DNA from: Corythucha ciliata | Taxonomy: Eukaryota > Arthropoda > Insecta > Hemiptera > Tingidae | NCBI GenBank assembly: GCA_038030265.1 | Contig: CM075939.1 | Span: 54,975,253 to 55,039,252, forward strand | Direction: 5' to 3' | Length of the DNA stretch: 64,000 bases | Shown here: one piece after another, positions 46,480 to 58,377 of the stretch | How the letters are laid out: each line of letters opens with the position of its first letter | Position numbering within the stretch: the first letter of the stretch is position 1 | Notes under the pieces: model-generated | What the model was told of the DNA's origin: nothing | The model's database searches: none | What the model saw: only the letters and a program-made list of their open reading frames with translations | Translations under genes and position numbers: made by a program

Positions 46480-47399
46480 GAAGGATGACAAAGTGATAAA
46501 TAAGAATACTATTTATTTTGTCAAAAACAATTTGGAATATTAATGCCAGGGCCTTAAAAATAAATAATAAAAAGCCTAATGAGACTTTCAAATTGCCTCG
46601 ACTCCGACTCAAGCGCATCAATTCAACAACATCTAGCTCCTTTCACAACGTGCCTCGGAATAAACCACATTTTAATAATGTACTCCAGGGTTGCCCACCC
46701 ATGCCTCGGTTCTGAAAAAAAAAAAAAAAAAAGTAGGTTTTACGCTTCAGACGCTTTCCCTATTTACATAGTTTGTTTTCATTGGGGATGTTCATTTTGC
46801 AACTGTTTTACTATTTGAATTCATTACGCTGGGAAATTGGGCTCTTTCTCAAGGGAGTGAGTGGAGCAATATTGATAAGCACTCGGCGGCATTATCCTCG
46901 GTAGCCAAAGTAAAAGGTTGGCGACGAATAATGAAACAGAAATAGTCAATTTAAGCCCTTAAATTTCTCTCAGTAATTAGAACTAACTGCTTAGTATTCT
47001 TGTCACTGAACTGAAATCAACCCTTCAACCCTCTGAAAAAATTGTCGGAATTGGCTCGCCTGAAATACACCATCATTTAGGTCAATTCTGTTTCTGCTGT
47101 GCAAAAATTCCAAGTATGGGGCACGAGACTGAGACTCCCGATTATTTTGGAGCCCAGATAGCTAAATGAGCCCAAAGTTTATTAGTTGGTTCGTCAAAAC
47201 CTGAAGAATTTGTCGTTACCATAATTGCCATTGATTATAACCATTATTAAGCTCTGAAAATCAATATTTCTCAGTTTTTTGAGTGCATGACACGTGGTAT
47301 ATCGAACAATTAACTTTCTGGGTCCGAAAATTAATTATTTAAGCACAGAGCACGAAATTTTTACCGAGAGACGCATTTGGATCACCAACTGTCAATTCG

Positions 47400-47520
47400 A
47401 ATAAGTGTTTCACAAGATCGAGACCGAGACGAGACTTGAGTGGTCTCCGCCTCGGTTCTGAAAAGCAGGTATCGGTATCGGTCTCGACCATAGTAAGTCG
47501 GTATCGGTTTCGAAAAGTAA
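47400..47520 (+). repeat. GGTATCGGT / GGTCTCG motif cluster, copy 1
   Basis: Several short iterations of GGTATCGGTATCGGTCTCG and ACCGAGACGAGAC. A longer related cluster lies at 52230-52372. Confidence 0.6.
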
Positions 47521-47654
47521 AAATATCAAGTAAAAATACCGTCAGAATTGCACGGAAGGGACAAGGGAATTCATCTTTCTCTTCCCTCCATTCTTTGCTC
47601 TTCGGCTCTCAGAGCCAACTGTTTGGACAAGCCTGCGCATAAACGTTCAAACAA

Positions 47655-47745
47655 AGTGCTAAATAATTGTGTCTGAAATTGCGAAAAAGTGTTCGTTCGT
47701 GGCTAAAGTGGATAAAACGCGCAAATTTACGGCTGAAATGTGTTA
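47655..47745 (+). repeat. Short family A array
   Basis: Three or so units (GTTCGTTCGTGGCTAAAGTG, AAATTTACGGCTGAAATG) upstream of the gypsy insertion. Similar units continue on the far side at 50373. Confidence 0.6.
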
Positions 47746-48178
47746 CCGGTTTTTTTTTGTTGGGTTCTATGTTTCCTTGGTTCGTCGGAATTCGGCGATG
47801 GCCATGGGGAAGAGAGGGGGACTTATCTGCCAGAAAATAAGAACGACACGCGATATATGCCCAAACAAAAATATACTGCCCTTATGAAACAAAACAAAGA
47901 GCCTCTAAGGGGGGGGGGGGAGTTACAATAACAAAAGGAAATTAAAAGTAATTTTCTTACCTAATTAAGGTAGGAGGGGGGGCAACGAAAAATAAGACAT
48001 GATCCTCGGAAATTAAAGTGACAACTTATGCTACGTACTTACTGAATTAGCTGACTTATTCTAAAGGGGGGGGGGAATCAAAATAAATTGTAAACTCCGA
48101 TTACGGGTGGATGGGGGGGGGGGCGAAAGATCGGCGAGGCGCAGCGGATTCCCAGAGAAAAGGCGGCGAAAAATGGTA
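47746..48178. other. Unassigned sequence left of the gypsy element
   Basis: Contains two or three G runs (about 47909, 48066-48075 and 48113-48123) and a GC-rich patch with GGCGAGGCGCAGCGG. It is neither LTR (that begins at 48184) nor family A. It may be another element into which, or beside which, the gypsy element inserted. Confidence 0.4.
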
Positions 48179-48183
48179 AATGG
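48179..48183. repeat. Target site duplication, left
   Basis: AATGG immediately outside the 3' LTR, identical to 50368-50372. Confidence 0.85.
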
Positions 48184-48563
48184 TGACCAGTGGCGTCCCA
48201 GTTCGACCGCCGGTACACGGTGCCCCGAAGGGCCGTAATTGTAAAACAGCGAATTTAACTCTCGTTCTCCCAACAGGGGACGAGCCAACCCCAGACACTC
48301 CAGTTGTTCGTAGGAATTCTTGGTAACCAACGACAAGAGAAAGGGAGGAATCAACGATATTTCGGGAACGTTATATAGCCCAGGGCGAGACGACAATCAT
48401 CCTCTTGCTCGAGAAGGGAAAGTGATTTTTTTAACGAGGTAGGGCGAATTCCAACGCTGGTTTTCTTTATCTATTATTTTGTTCGGAACGTGATGGGAAA
48501 GAAGTGGGGGGGGGGAGAAGAAAGGGAAAATAAAATATATACCAGACCGGGTATCCGGTCACA
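48184..48563 (-). repeat. 3' LTR of the gypsy element (380 bp)
   Basis: Terminal TGTGACC...GGTCA, with an internal TATATAAC promoter box (minus strand, 48378-48371). A long reading frame on the minus strand here is an LTR artefact that continues into coding sequence only at the other copy because of the deletion. Confidence 0.9.
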
Positions 48564-48571
48564 CTCCCACC
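48564..48571 (-). other. Polypurine tract of the gypsy element
   Basis: GGTGGGAG on the minus strand directly precedes the 3' LTR TGTGACC, the position where plus-strand DNA synthesis is primed. Confidence 0.75.
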
Positions 48572-48600
48572 AGTAAACTCGTCGTAATACAAAAGGGAGC

Positions 48601-49722
48601 CTACTTTATAAAAGGTTTCAGCTCTGAAATATGTAGTTTTCCAAGGTTTTGACCGGTAGCCGATTCGACGATGTAGGTGCTTCCTCCTAGGGACTGCCGA
48701 ATGCGGAAGGGCCCTTCATACTTGGGCGCTAGCCTCCGGGAGAAATGATTAATGGCGGATGAAAGGTTATGGGCCCGTTTCATCACTAAATCTCCAGCTT
48801 TAAACTGCCTGACCCTGCGCCGCAGGTTATATCGCTTAGCTTGTTTTTTCACTGGCCTCGAGCATATTGTCTCGCGCCTCGTTACGGGATCTTTCCATTA
48901 GGTTACAGCGCTTGTTCATCGCTCCCGGAGAGTCGGCGGGAAGCCCTGGGGCATTGGCATCAACGTTAGTACGCTCGATACGGCGAGGCCACAGCTCTCG
49001 ACCCAAGTTCAGGTAAGCCGGAGAAAACCCAGTACTACTACTCTTGGTTGTGTTGATGGAGAAAGAGAATTGTGGGAGTAATGCGTCCCATGTTTTCTGC
49101 TCCCGGTCGACGTACGCGGCTATCATTCTTTTCAGTACTTGATTGATTCTTTCTGTCGGGTTGGATTGTGGGTGGTAGGACGGGGTAGTTCGATGCGTTA
49201 CCCCCATCTCCCTCAGTTTATCAGAGAAGGCTTTCCCCGTAAAGGGTGTACCTTGATCTGAAATCAAGATAGAGGGTGACCCCCACCTGTACACCACCCT
49301 CTGGCAAAAATGCTCCCACGTCACGGTAGAGGTAGCGGAACGGACGGGAATTGCTTCTACCCATTTGGTGAATGTGTCAAAAAATACTAATATATATTTA
49401 TTTCCTTTAGATGATCTGGGGTACGGCCCCATGAAATCAGCGGATACTGTTGACCATGGGCCCTCGGTAACATGAGGCTTCATGATTCCGGTAGGGGGCC
49501 GGTTTTCGACCTTATGGTCGATTGACAAGTCACGCACTTCTGGACGTATAAGTGTACGTCCCTTGACATCCCCGGCCAGCAGTACAAGGATTTTATTCGG
49601 TCTAGTGTCTTATCCCGGCCGAAGTGGCCGGCTTCCGGGGCATCGTGGCATTCCTCCAGGGCGTTAGAACGTAATTTCTCCGGCAGAACTAACCGCCACT
49701 GAATCTCCGACGACCCGCTCAC
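48601..49722 (-). pseudogene. Gypsy integrase, frameshifted
   Basis: Three reading-frame segments make up an integrase, which would join element cDNA to the host genome. Segment 49722-49480 holds the N-terminal zinc-binding region (HDAPEAGHFG ... CVTC). Segment 49537-48836 holds the catalytic core with the D,D-35-E residues in SADFMGPYP, ISDQGTPF and the QSNPTERINQ motif. Segment 48852-48601 holds the C-terminal domain (GDLVMKRA, APKYEGPFRI, LKPFIK). The frame shifts between about 49505 and 49535 and again at an A run near 48848. All catalytic acidic residues are present. The end at 48601 lies about 30 bp before the polypurine tract, as usual. Confidence 0.93.
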
Positions 49723-50110
49723 CGAGGTGCCCGATAGTATAATAAGTTTTCATTGACCGTCCAGCAAGGATAACGGTCTACGTGATCCTGAATCCTGTTC
49801 AACTGCCTTTGATACCATGGGTCGACTTTAGATAGAGTTAAAACATCAGGCATTTGGATAGATCTCAAGCTAGTTTCCTCAAACTCTCGGGAAAGGGCGT
49901 CAGGGATACAATTTTGCGACCCTGGACGATAACGAATATCCAGTTCGTGACCTTGTAACCGAACGATCCACCTGGCTAACCGCCCTGTCGGGTTTTTGAT
50001 GGACATTAGCCACCGCAAACTGGCATGGTCAGTATAAATCTGTACTGGCCCCCCTTCAACATAAGGCCGAAACTTTTCGAGACCAAAAATCACTCCTAGG
50101 CACTCCAGTT
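49719..50110 (-). pseudogene. Gypsy RNase H C-terminal part, fused to LTR
   Basis: Starts inside the RNase H domain (the residues after the fusion read VIFGLEKFRPYVEG), continues through IYTDHASLRWLM, RLARWIVRLQ, RYRPGSQNCIPDALSR and the tether to integrase, and ends at a stop where the frame shifts into integrase (49719-49722). RNase H would degrade the RNA template during reverse transcription. The open frame extends back to 50201 only because LTR sequence happens to be open; residues before about 50100 are LTR-encoded, not part of the protein. The RT domain is gone. Confidence 0.9.
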
Positions 50111-50367
50111 GTTCGTAGGAATTCTTGGTGACCAACGACAAGAGGAAGGGAGGAATCAACGATATTTCGGGAACGTTATATAGCCCAGGGCGAGACGACA
50201 ATCATCCTCTTGCTCGAGAAGGGAAAGTGATTTTTTTAACGAGGTAGGGCGAATTCCAACGCTGGTTTTCTTTATCTATTATTTTGTTCGGAACGTGATG
50301 GGAAAGAAGTGGGGGGGGGAGAAGAAAGGGAAAAGAAAATATATACCAGACCGGGTATCCGGTCACA
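50101..50367 (-). repeat. Truncated 5' LTR of the gypsy element
   Basis: Matches positions 48296-48563 of the intact 3' LTR with three substitutions and one indel. The break falls at a short stretch shared by the LTR and RNase H coding sequence (CACTCC plus partial matches beside it). Confidence 0.92.
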
Positions 50368-50372
50368 AATGG
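50368..50372. repeat. Target site duplication, right
   Basis: AATGG directly outside the 5' LTR, identical to 48179-48183. Confidence 0.85.
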
Positions 50373-50515
50373 ATAAGAAACGCAAATTCACGGCTAAAAT
50401 TGAGACAAACCGATCGTTCCTAGCTAGAATTGAAAAAAACGCCTATTCGCGGTTTCTGAAGGTAACTTCGTGGGTAAAATTGAGAAAAAGCGCTACCTAA
50501 TTTTCGGCTGAAGCG
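50373..50515 (+). repeat. Short family A array right of the gypsy element
   Basis: Four to five family A units (AAATTCACGGCTAAAATTGAG) between the gypsy insertion and the next dispersed element. Confidence 0.75.
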
Positions 50516-50522
50516 AGGGGGG

Positions 50523-52160
50523 GCAGAGGCGGGGAGTTAGGGGGGGCAATCGCCCACCCAATGTTTCTATTGGATTGGCAAATGTACCTTTTCGCCCCTC
50601 CCCCCATAATTTCACCTGATTTTCAACAGCACCAACAAAGGGTGATGTACTATGGTAGAGCGATGAGTAACGGTATTTTCATAATTTAAACCGCGAATTA
50701 GCGCTTTTTCTGCATCTTATCCGCGAAGGTAAGCCTTTTTCAATGTTTTTGCCGCGAATTAGCACTTTTTCTCAAATTCATTCGTGAATTAGCGAATTTT
50801 CTCAACTTTGTCTCCATTTTACAGTTGCAAAATCGGTATATATGTATAGAAGCCGATGAATTGGTATGTTTTCGACTTTAGCCGCCAGCCAGTGTTTTTC
50901 TCCATTCAAGCAGTGAATTTGTGCATATTCCCGATTAGTGATTTAGCGATTTTTTGTCTTTTTTAAGTCGCAATTTTGCGCTTTTCCTATATTTTAGACG
51001 CAAAATGGGCTTATAAGAAGCCGCGAATTGGAATTCTACTCAATTTTTCTCCATTTTAGTTACTGATCAGCGATTTTTCTCAATTTCATAAGTGCATTAG
51101 TGTATTTTCTCATTTTTGGAATTTGGACGTGAATTACAGTGTTTTTATCCCATGAATTGAAGACTTTTCCTGTAATTTTAGCCTTGAATTAATTTTTTTT
51201 TTTTTCATCTGTGAAATAACGCTTTTCCTCAAAAGCCGCAAAGTGCCGTTTTTCTCCTTCGCACCAACGCTTTTTCTTTATATTTTCCGAAAATTAGCGT
51301 TTTTTCTCAATTTTAGCAGCACTGTCGCGTTTTTAGCCCTCAACTCATCGAATTTTTATGTTTTACAATTCTAGCCGAGAATAGCGACTTTTCTCTTCTC
51401 TATTTTAGTCACAAATTTGGCTTCAGAAGCCATGAATTGGCTTTTAATTTCTTCAATTTTCGGTATGAATCAGTGTTTTTCTAAATTTGAGCTATGAAAT
51501 AGCACATTTTTGCAATTTTATCAGCGAGTTAGCGATTATTTTTTTCAATTTTATCCGTGATTTAGCTCTTTTTATCCCGTGAATTAGGGCGTTTTCTTAG
51601 TTTCTGCCGTGCATTGGCATTTTTCCTCAGTTTTATCAGTGAAATAAAGCTTTTCCTCAATTTTGCCCTTGAATTGGCGTTTTATCCCGCGAAATAGTGA
51701 TGTATCTCAATTTTTAGTCGTGATTTAGCGTTTTTCATAATTTTGGATGCGGGCTATTTTTACCCATAATGTAGCATTCTTATTCCACAAATTAGCTCAT
51801 TTTCTCCATTTTCGCCCAGAATTAGCCTTTTTCTCAATGTTAGCCGCAATGTTTTTCTTGATTTTAGCAACGACTTTGTTTTTTTTCTCAATTCCAACTG
51901 CCAAATGGCTTCTATACATCAGGAATCAGTTTTTTTCTCGATTTTCCACTAAAAGTTGCGTCGAGAAACCGATAATTATCACTTTTGTTTACTTTTAATC
52001 ACAAATCTATCGTTTTTTCCAAGCATTTTGCCACGTATTGGCCCCAACAAAACCACACATGAGTGTGCCTTCTCAGAGTATAGCGATTTCCTGCAAATTT
52101 TGCTAATGTTTAGCTAATTTTTCCCATCGCCCCTCTAACGAAAACCTAAACTCCACGTAA
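50523..52160. mobile_element. Second copy of the family A-bearing DNA element
   Basis: Matches 36250-37393 in order: a CAGAGGCGGGGAGTTAG left end, ATCGCCCACCCAATG, the CACCTGATTTTCA block, GTGATGTACTATGGTA, family A units in minus orientation, GGCTTCTATACATCAGGAAT, and CCCATCGCCCCTCTAACG with CCTAAACTCCACGT at the right. It is about 500 bp longer; part of that (about 51930-52105) is absent from the other copy, where CAGGAAT is joined almost directly to GCTTAGCTAATTT. The outermost right TIR bases are not conserved, so this copy is older or truncated. Confidence 0.75.
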
Positions 52161-52229
52161 ATCCTCCTCTTCTTCGCAATTCACGAACTAACTACAACCG
52201 TATTTGCAGTCTTCTTTATTCAGGTCGAA

Positions 52230-52372
52230 TGCATTTCGGGCGTCTCGGTACGATGCCTGGAATCTTGGTCTCGTTCTCGCCCTCTGAATAATTGGTCTCG
52301 TCTCGGTATCGGTACAGGTATCGGTCTCCAAACCCCGAGACCGAGACGAGACGAGTATCGGTGCATCACTAA
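52230..52372 (-). repeat. GGTCTCGGTATCGG motif cluster with hAT-like end
   Basis: Iterated GGTATCGGTCTC / GAGACCGAGACGAG motifs end at 52372 in a sequence that reads AGTGATGCACCGATACTCG on the minus strand, similar to termini of some hAT-type repeats. The opposite end was not found. Confidence 0.5.
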
Positions 52373-55300
52373 CTGGCTCGTATCACACACAATACGCGGT
52401 TTCCCGAGACGCGGTTGTTTCCCGAGAATCGCGCATGTGTGAACCGAGAAACCTCTTCAAACCGCTGTCGCGTAGAAACCGAATTTCGATTCACCTATGC
52501 GAGGCACCCCACCGCGAGCGCGCCACGTAGTAACCGCGCCTGTGGAAGCCTAAGTCGAATGCCACGCGATCTTGTTTTACAGTCCAACTCATAGCAATTT
52601 CCCGTGAAAACTGCCTCTCTTACAATCAGACTCGAAAAACTGTTCAGTTTGGCCCGAGAAATGGAATTCTCGGCTTTAAAAGCTATTTATAAAATTTTCG
52701 TATAGAAAACGAGTAATTTAGCCTAAGAACTGGGTATCCCACAAAAAAAGTCCAGTTTTGTCAGGAAATTACAGAAAACATGGTTTTCAGGAAATCAGTT
52801 TATTTTTTGCATCTTGGGACCACGGCTTGACGAGCTCCGAAATTCGGACTATTTTGACCAAAACGGGGAAACTGACACGGTGGATTTGTTCAATTTTAAA
52901 TTTAAGCCATTTTTGCCAACATCGGGCTCATGTAAGTCTCACATTGAATTATTTCTACATAGATGCGAGGTTTATGAGTCCCCTTTTTAGTGGCAACACT
53001 CGTGAAATCGCGAGTGACATTTTTGTTTGTTACGCCAAATATCCCGCAGTTAGTCACAGTTTATAAACTTTCTGCCAGGATGCCTTGAGAATGGGATGCA
53101 CATCCAGAAACTAGTCGGCAAAAGTGCAATAAAATGAATGTTTATAGTCAAATAAATCAGTTAATTGCCTTAAAATCTCACAGCTTTATCATAAATGGCA
53201 CAAGGCAGCGATTTTAGTTGTCACGTTCCCCGTGGGACAGTAGTTATTACAGTATTCCAGATAATGAAATGGGCCAGTTCCGTCTGTGAGGAACGTGATC
53301 ACAAGCCAACTAAGTTTTTTTTCTTCCGCTAGATGATTCGGTGGTTTTTACAGGATGTTATTGTTTATTCCGGGCAGTCTTTCTAGTTCTCAATGTAAGT
53401 TTCAGTGTAGACACAGTGTTCTTCATGTCTTTTTATTTGGTTACTCATTGAGCTAATCTATGAGGTGAGGTGATTTTGGCGAGGTGACATTAACGAAATT
53501 TGGTCAGTAAAATTTTTAGCGACAAAATAGTTGCTAATTTCACACATTTTTTGTCATGCAGGAAAAGTACAGATTTGGGAAAGCCTAACTGTGCCATTTT
53601 TATCTTTTGATTCTTGAGTTAACGTCCTCTAAATACAATTAAAACAACGAAAAAGCTTAAAACTTGAATTCACATATAATAATAATATATTAATAATAAT
53701 TATTAAATATTTGAATAATATAATAAACATTATAATATAAATAAACATTATAAACATAAAATGTTTGATATTTGAAATGATCCACTATATGTATAAATGA
53801 GCCAATCTCGTGTCTACGAGCAAAAATCACTGGTTTTACCTCAGCATCAAAAACAAAATTTATCGTGGTTGATCCATTCTAAAAGCAATTTTGTGGGGTT
53901 GGCTCATTAAGATAACTATAATTCTGCTGGAGTTGCACATTGGACATAAATTCACGGTCACGGGTAAACTGGAATTGATCTAATCACTAACTCTACTAAG
54001 TTTTCCCTCCGTTTGGTGCAATTATTGTCAGTTAACGAGACCCGTCTCTTGCTATTAACACGTTCTCTTCTCATCACTATTCCCATCAGGGAACAATTTT
54101 TATGGTATTCTGTCTTCGGTCGGTGTAATGTCCGGTGTGTAGATAAGTTCTAGCCAATAACCCTAACTCAGGATTTCCAAAAGTGGTAAACATATAAAAA
54201 TCCAGCGTTTATAGAGCTCCTTCACCATTGTAGCATTTTACTCCTTAAAATGTTATACGGTGAGAAGAACGATAACGTCTCGGAGCGTCGTGAGCCGGCG
54301 TAAATTTCCGTTGACAACCCTGTAGAGACATCGCGCTATCTTTCTATTATTGTCTGTCGCCAGAGCTTTTCACGCTGTTCCCTTCTGGGAAATACTCGCG
54401 CGAAATGCTACGCGAAAAGTTTATTATTCATTATAACTGGCTGAGGGTTGAGAGTGATCGTAAATGGTGAGAAGAAGGTGAAAGGCGATAGTATTTTTTC
54501 GCCTTTTATCGCAGGCTCATAAAAAAATGGACCATAAACCGCGGTTTTGTGAAGGTTAACCCTGGGGACGTTAAATTATGCCCTTTTTTGTCTTTTTTTT
54601 TCCTCAAACAACAATGTCGGATCTTTTCCATTCAATTAAGTCCCCTATGACGCACAATCCCCTACACCCGTCCATTCCATCATCTTCTTCTACTGATTAT
54701 TTGGGTAAAGCGGTCAACCTTCTTTCAGGTTCTGGGCACGCTAACAAGCTTTTTTGTTTTTCCTTATAGTCCAGAGAAGGTGGCGGATAAAAACAAAAAA
54801 AACCGCGTGATTATTTTGCTCTCTTCCAACTGTCGTATATTTAAAAAGCATTGTAGGTGATGTTTACCCCCTTTCTCTTGAAAAACTAGCAACAATTTGA
54901 TCTAGTGACTTTAACTAAAGTAGGTAGTTGGGGCCAAGGTTGAAGAAGTTCGGTCTAAATTATTATCGTTTTTTTTTTTTTAGTTTGAATAAAACAGGTT
55001 GACGACAATGACCGCAGGAAATTTTAGATCACGGTCGTGTTCTTTACGAAGCAGACGTTTGAATAAAAAAAAAAAAGATCGTGGAGGAGAAGCTGGCTTT
55101 AAACGACGATTTACATTGTTAATCAGATCCTCTCCACCTCACAACAAGGCTTAAAAGTTCTAGGAATGCCCCCTCCTCCCCACAACCAAAACTCACCACA
55201 CATAAATTATGAAAGCTTTAAAGTCCTACTATGAGTGAAAGTCTGGTTTTTCTCTTTTCTCGTAAGTTAAGTAAGCGCGGAGGAACCACACAAAATTCCC

Positions 55301-56215
55301 GGTGCAAGCTGGTAGGAAGTGGTTCGGCCTGGAACCCTAATTTACTCTTTTTTTTTCTACTCCTATTGATAACTCCCTTGGGGGAAAAAGATAGGCCTAT
55401 AGCTTTTTTGATTACGTCATTCGCCCACCTTTGTTGGTTTGTGAGGGGGAGGGGGGTTGGATTCGTGCGGCCTTATTTTCTAAATAGACGTGCACCAACC
55501 CAACTAGTTTTGAAAAAAGCTTCGAGGAATACATTTCAATGGTTTTAGAGGGTGCGGGTGGTGATTAACGGGTGTTGGCACAGATTCCTCTCTTCCCTCC
55601 ACCATCCCTCCCTTTTTATTTCTATCCGGTCGCATAAGTAGGACTGGGATAAAATATGCTGCTTCTTAAGAATCCTTAATGTACATTCATACAAATTTCA
55701 GGTCATTTACATTCCTACAAGGACAATTTTTTGTTAAAGCAGAATCACGGTGCGCGACTCCCCCTCTCCCTCTGCCACAGAAAATGAAGTAAAACGTTGC
55801 AAGTTATTCAAGATCTCCCGCATCTTATAACTACGTGCATTCTAGTAAAACTATTTCGTCACTGAATGCAGTTAGAATTGAGCAGACCGGTGAAAACAGC
55901 GTTTCCGCTTTCGCTTTTTATTTTATACTTTGGCTTTTCTATCAGCAATTTCTGTTATTTTAATTACTGAAAACCGTTACGCTCGTGAGCCCGTGAATAC
56001 CAAACAACACCATCACACGGTAAAACTGGTTACCAGGGATGTTCCTTCACACGTAAATAGTAAAAGTCGTCGTTTATCCGTGAAGAAATGCAAATATCGC
56101 AGTATACATTGTTTTTTCCTATAGTTTTTCAATGAAATTCGACATTAAAATTTCGAAATTTGTGGCCTAGCGGTCATTTTTTTTAAGGCTAAAAAATGGT
56201 AGTCGCTAACCCCAA
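52373..56215. other. AT-rich spacer with an AT-only patch; no gene recognised
   Basis: Contains an almost pure AT stretch at 53672-53762 (ATAATAATATATTAATAATA and similar) and a short family C-like piece at about 53785-53915. ORFs are at most about 105 codons and carry no motifs. Confidence 0.5.
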
Positions 56216-56219
56216 ATTT

Positions 56220-58375
56220 CAGGTAATCTTGGGGCAAGTTTGTGGCACAATTAAAAAAAAAACGCTAAATTCGCGGCTAAAATAGTGGAAAAGTGCTAAT
56301 TCATAGCTAAAAGCGAGAAAAAAAATCACTAATTCACTGCTAAAAATTGAGAAATCTGCTAATTCCGAGCCATAATTCAGAAAAAGCGCTAATTGCGCTA
56401 CAATTGGAAAAAAGCAACGATAAACGCTCAGCATTAGGTAATAAATTAATTTTTTGAGTAAAACATCCTTTTTTTATTCAACTGTGCCGACTAGCTTCGG
56501 GGTAATGCACACCATTCTCAAGGCATCCGCAGGCCGAAACAAACCTCTTCGTCACATGTCTATCAAACAAAAATTCCCAACAATCCGGCTGACAGACAGG
56601 TACAAAGGAAACTTGTTTCTCCACTTTCCAGCATGCAGACTCAGTTAATATTGAGAAAACGCCAACAGTTGGTTTCTCGAGGCAAGTTTCGTATAACTAA
56701 AATCGAGAAAAAGCGCTAATTCACGGCTGAAGTTTGCAAAAAGAGCTCATTCACAGCAGAAATTTGGGAAAAAACACTAATTCGATGATTAAATTAGGAA
56801 TATTCGATCCGGCTAAAACTGAGTAATGGCAAAAATTCGCGGCTCAAACAATAATTCGCCGACAAAATTAGGATATAATCCGGTGCTAAAATTGTGAAAA
56901 AGCGGTTATCCGCAGCAAAAATTGAGGAAACCCCCTAATTCGTGAATAAAACTGAGGAAACCCGCTAATACGTGGCTGAAACTGGAAAAAATCGCTGGTT
57001 CCCAGCTGAAATTGAGATGGAGACGGTCGCATCTGAGCTGAGCTTCTGCAACGTGAAAAAAGTGGCTAATTTCCGGGTTAAAATGTAAAAAATAAGCGCT
57101 CATTCGCAGCCAAAATGGAGAAAAATGCTAATTCGAGGATCGATTTGAGAAAATTCACGGCTAGAATTTTGTAGATGCGGTAATTCTTGCTTGAAATTGA
57201 GAAATAATTCGCGGATAGAACTGAGAAAAAGTCAGGATTCATGGCCAAAGTTAAGAAAAACTGAGAAAAACCGTGGATGCATCAAAACCCACTGATAAAC
57301 GGTTGAAATTCAGTAAAACAGTAATCTGCGGCTGAAATTAATAATTAATTAGCGGCCAGAACCGGATTTATGCCTAGGCTGCTGCCTTTGGATTTGATTG
57401 GATAAAATTGGGAAAAAGCGCTAATTAGCTACTAAAATTAGGAAATACGATTATTCCCGGCTCAAATTGAGAAAAATGGCTCATTCACTGAGTAAATTAA
57501 TAAAAACGTAACGTCAATTCGCGAAGGTGTCAATGGTGGGTAAAAAGGGGGCTATAAATGGAGGGTAACATTGAGATAACATGCTAGTTCACGGATAAAG
57601 AGATAGAAAAGGAGTAGAAAAACACCAATTTATTGACTGGTGAAATAAGAAAAAATTGCTATTTAGCTGCTAATATTCGAAAAAAGTTGATTGGTGGCTG
57701 AAATTGGGACAAAATAAGAGCTAATTGGTGACTCAAAATTGAGAAAAATCGTGAATTATCAGCTAAGTTGAGGAAAAACGCAATTTCGCTGCCAATGTTG
57801 GGAAAAAACGGCTAGAATCAAGAAAACCTTCTTAGAACCAATTTTTCGGCAAAACTGTATAGAAAAAAGGCGTTAATTGATGGCTAAATGTGAAAAAGTC
57901 GCTAAATTGTGGCAAAAATTAATAAAAATGTCTAATTCACATTGTAAAATTGAGAAAAAGAGCGAATTCGCGCGCTAAAATTGAGAAAAACAGCTAATCC
58001 AACGACCACGGATAATATCGAAAAAAAAAGCTTATTCACAGATAAAGTGTAGAAAAAGCGATAATTCACGAAAACATCGTTACTAAAATAGAGAAGTTAT
58101 AAGTTAAAAATTGCTAAGTAACGACTAAAATTATAATGAAATTGGGTAATTCGTGGTATGAAATTGAGAAAAATTGCTAATTTGCGGTAGAAATTGAGAA
58201 AAACTCGATTCATTGCTGAAATTGGGAAAAATTCCTTTTTATTCAAAATTTTCAAAATACCTGTTTAGCTAGTAATTTAGGAATAACGCTAATTGATATC
58301 TAAAAACGCTAATTTGCGGCTGCAAATGATAAAAGCACAATTATTATCGTCCTATTGAGAAAAAAGGGCTTATTC
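56220..58375 (+). repeat. Family A array, plus orientation (~2.1 kb)
   Basis: Dozens of units (GCTAATTCGCGG, CTAAAATTGAGAAAAAG), with a non-array interruption at about 56440-56645 (GCACACCATTCTCAAGGCATC). It is as long as the block at 13480-16210 but opposite in orientation. Ends at a SINE-like sequence. Confidence 0.85.
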
Positions 58376-58377
58376 CT

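Larger units (their letters stand above)
44791..47650. other. Spacer; no gene recognised
   Basis: Only short ORFs (under 85 codons) without motifs. It includes a perfect short hairpin at 46454-46479 and, at about 47400-47520, repeated GGTATCGGT/GGTCTCGA motifs also present at 52230-52372. Confidence 0.5.
48184..50367 (-). mobile_element. Ty3/gypsy LTR retrotransposon with large internal deletion
   Basis: Read on the minus strand: 5' LTR start TGTGACCGG at 50367, LTR to 50101, then directly RNase H, integrase, a polypurine tract GGTGGGAG (48571-48564) and a complete 3' LTR (48563-48184) ending GGTCA. AATGG flanks both ends (48179-48183 and 50368-50372), the 5-bp target duplication typical of this group. 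Missing are the last 112 bp of the 5' LTR, the primer-binding site, gag, protease and nearly all of reverse transcriptase. The LTR copies differ by only three substitutions and one G-run length change over 267 bp, so the insertion is young. Confidence 0.93.

Noticed and set aside
48061..48396. 111-codon minus-strand ORF sharing its N-terminus with the RNase H ORF
   Set aside because: It lies in the gypsy 3' LTR and flank. The shared start is LTR sequence present at both ends of the element.
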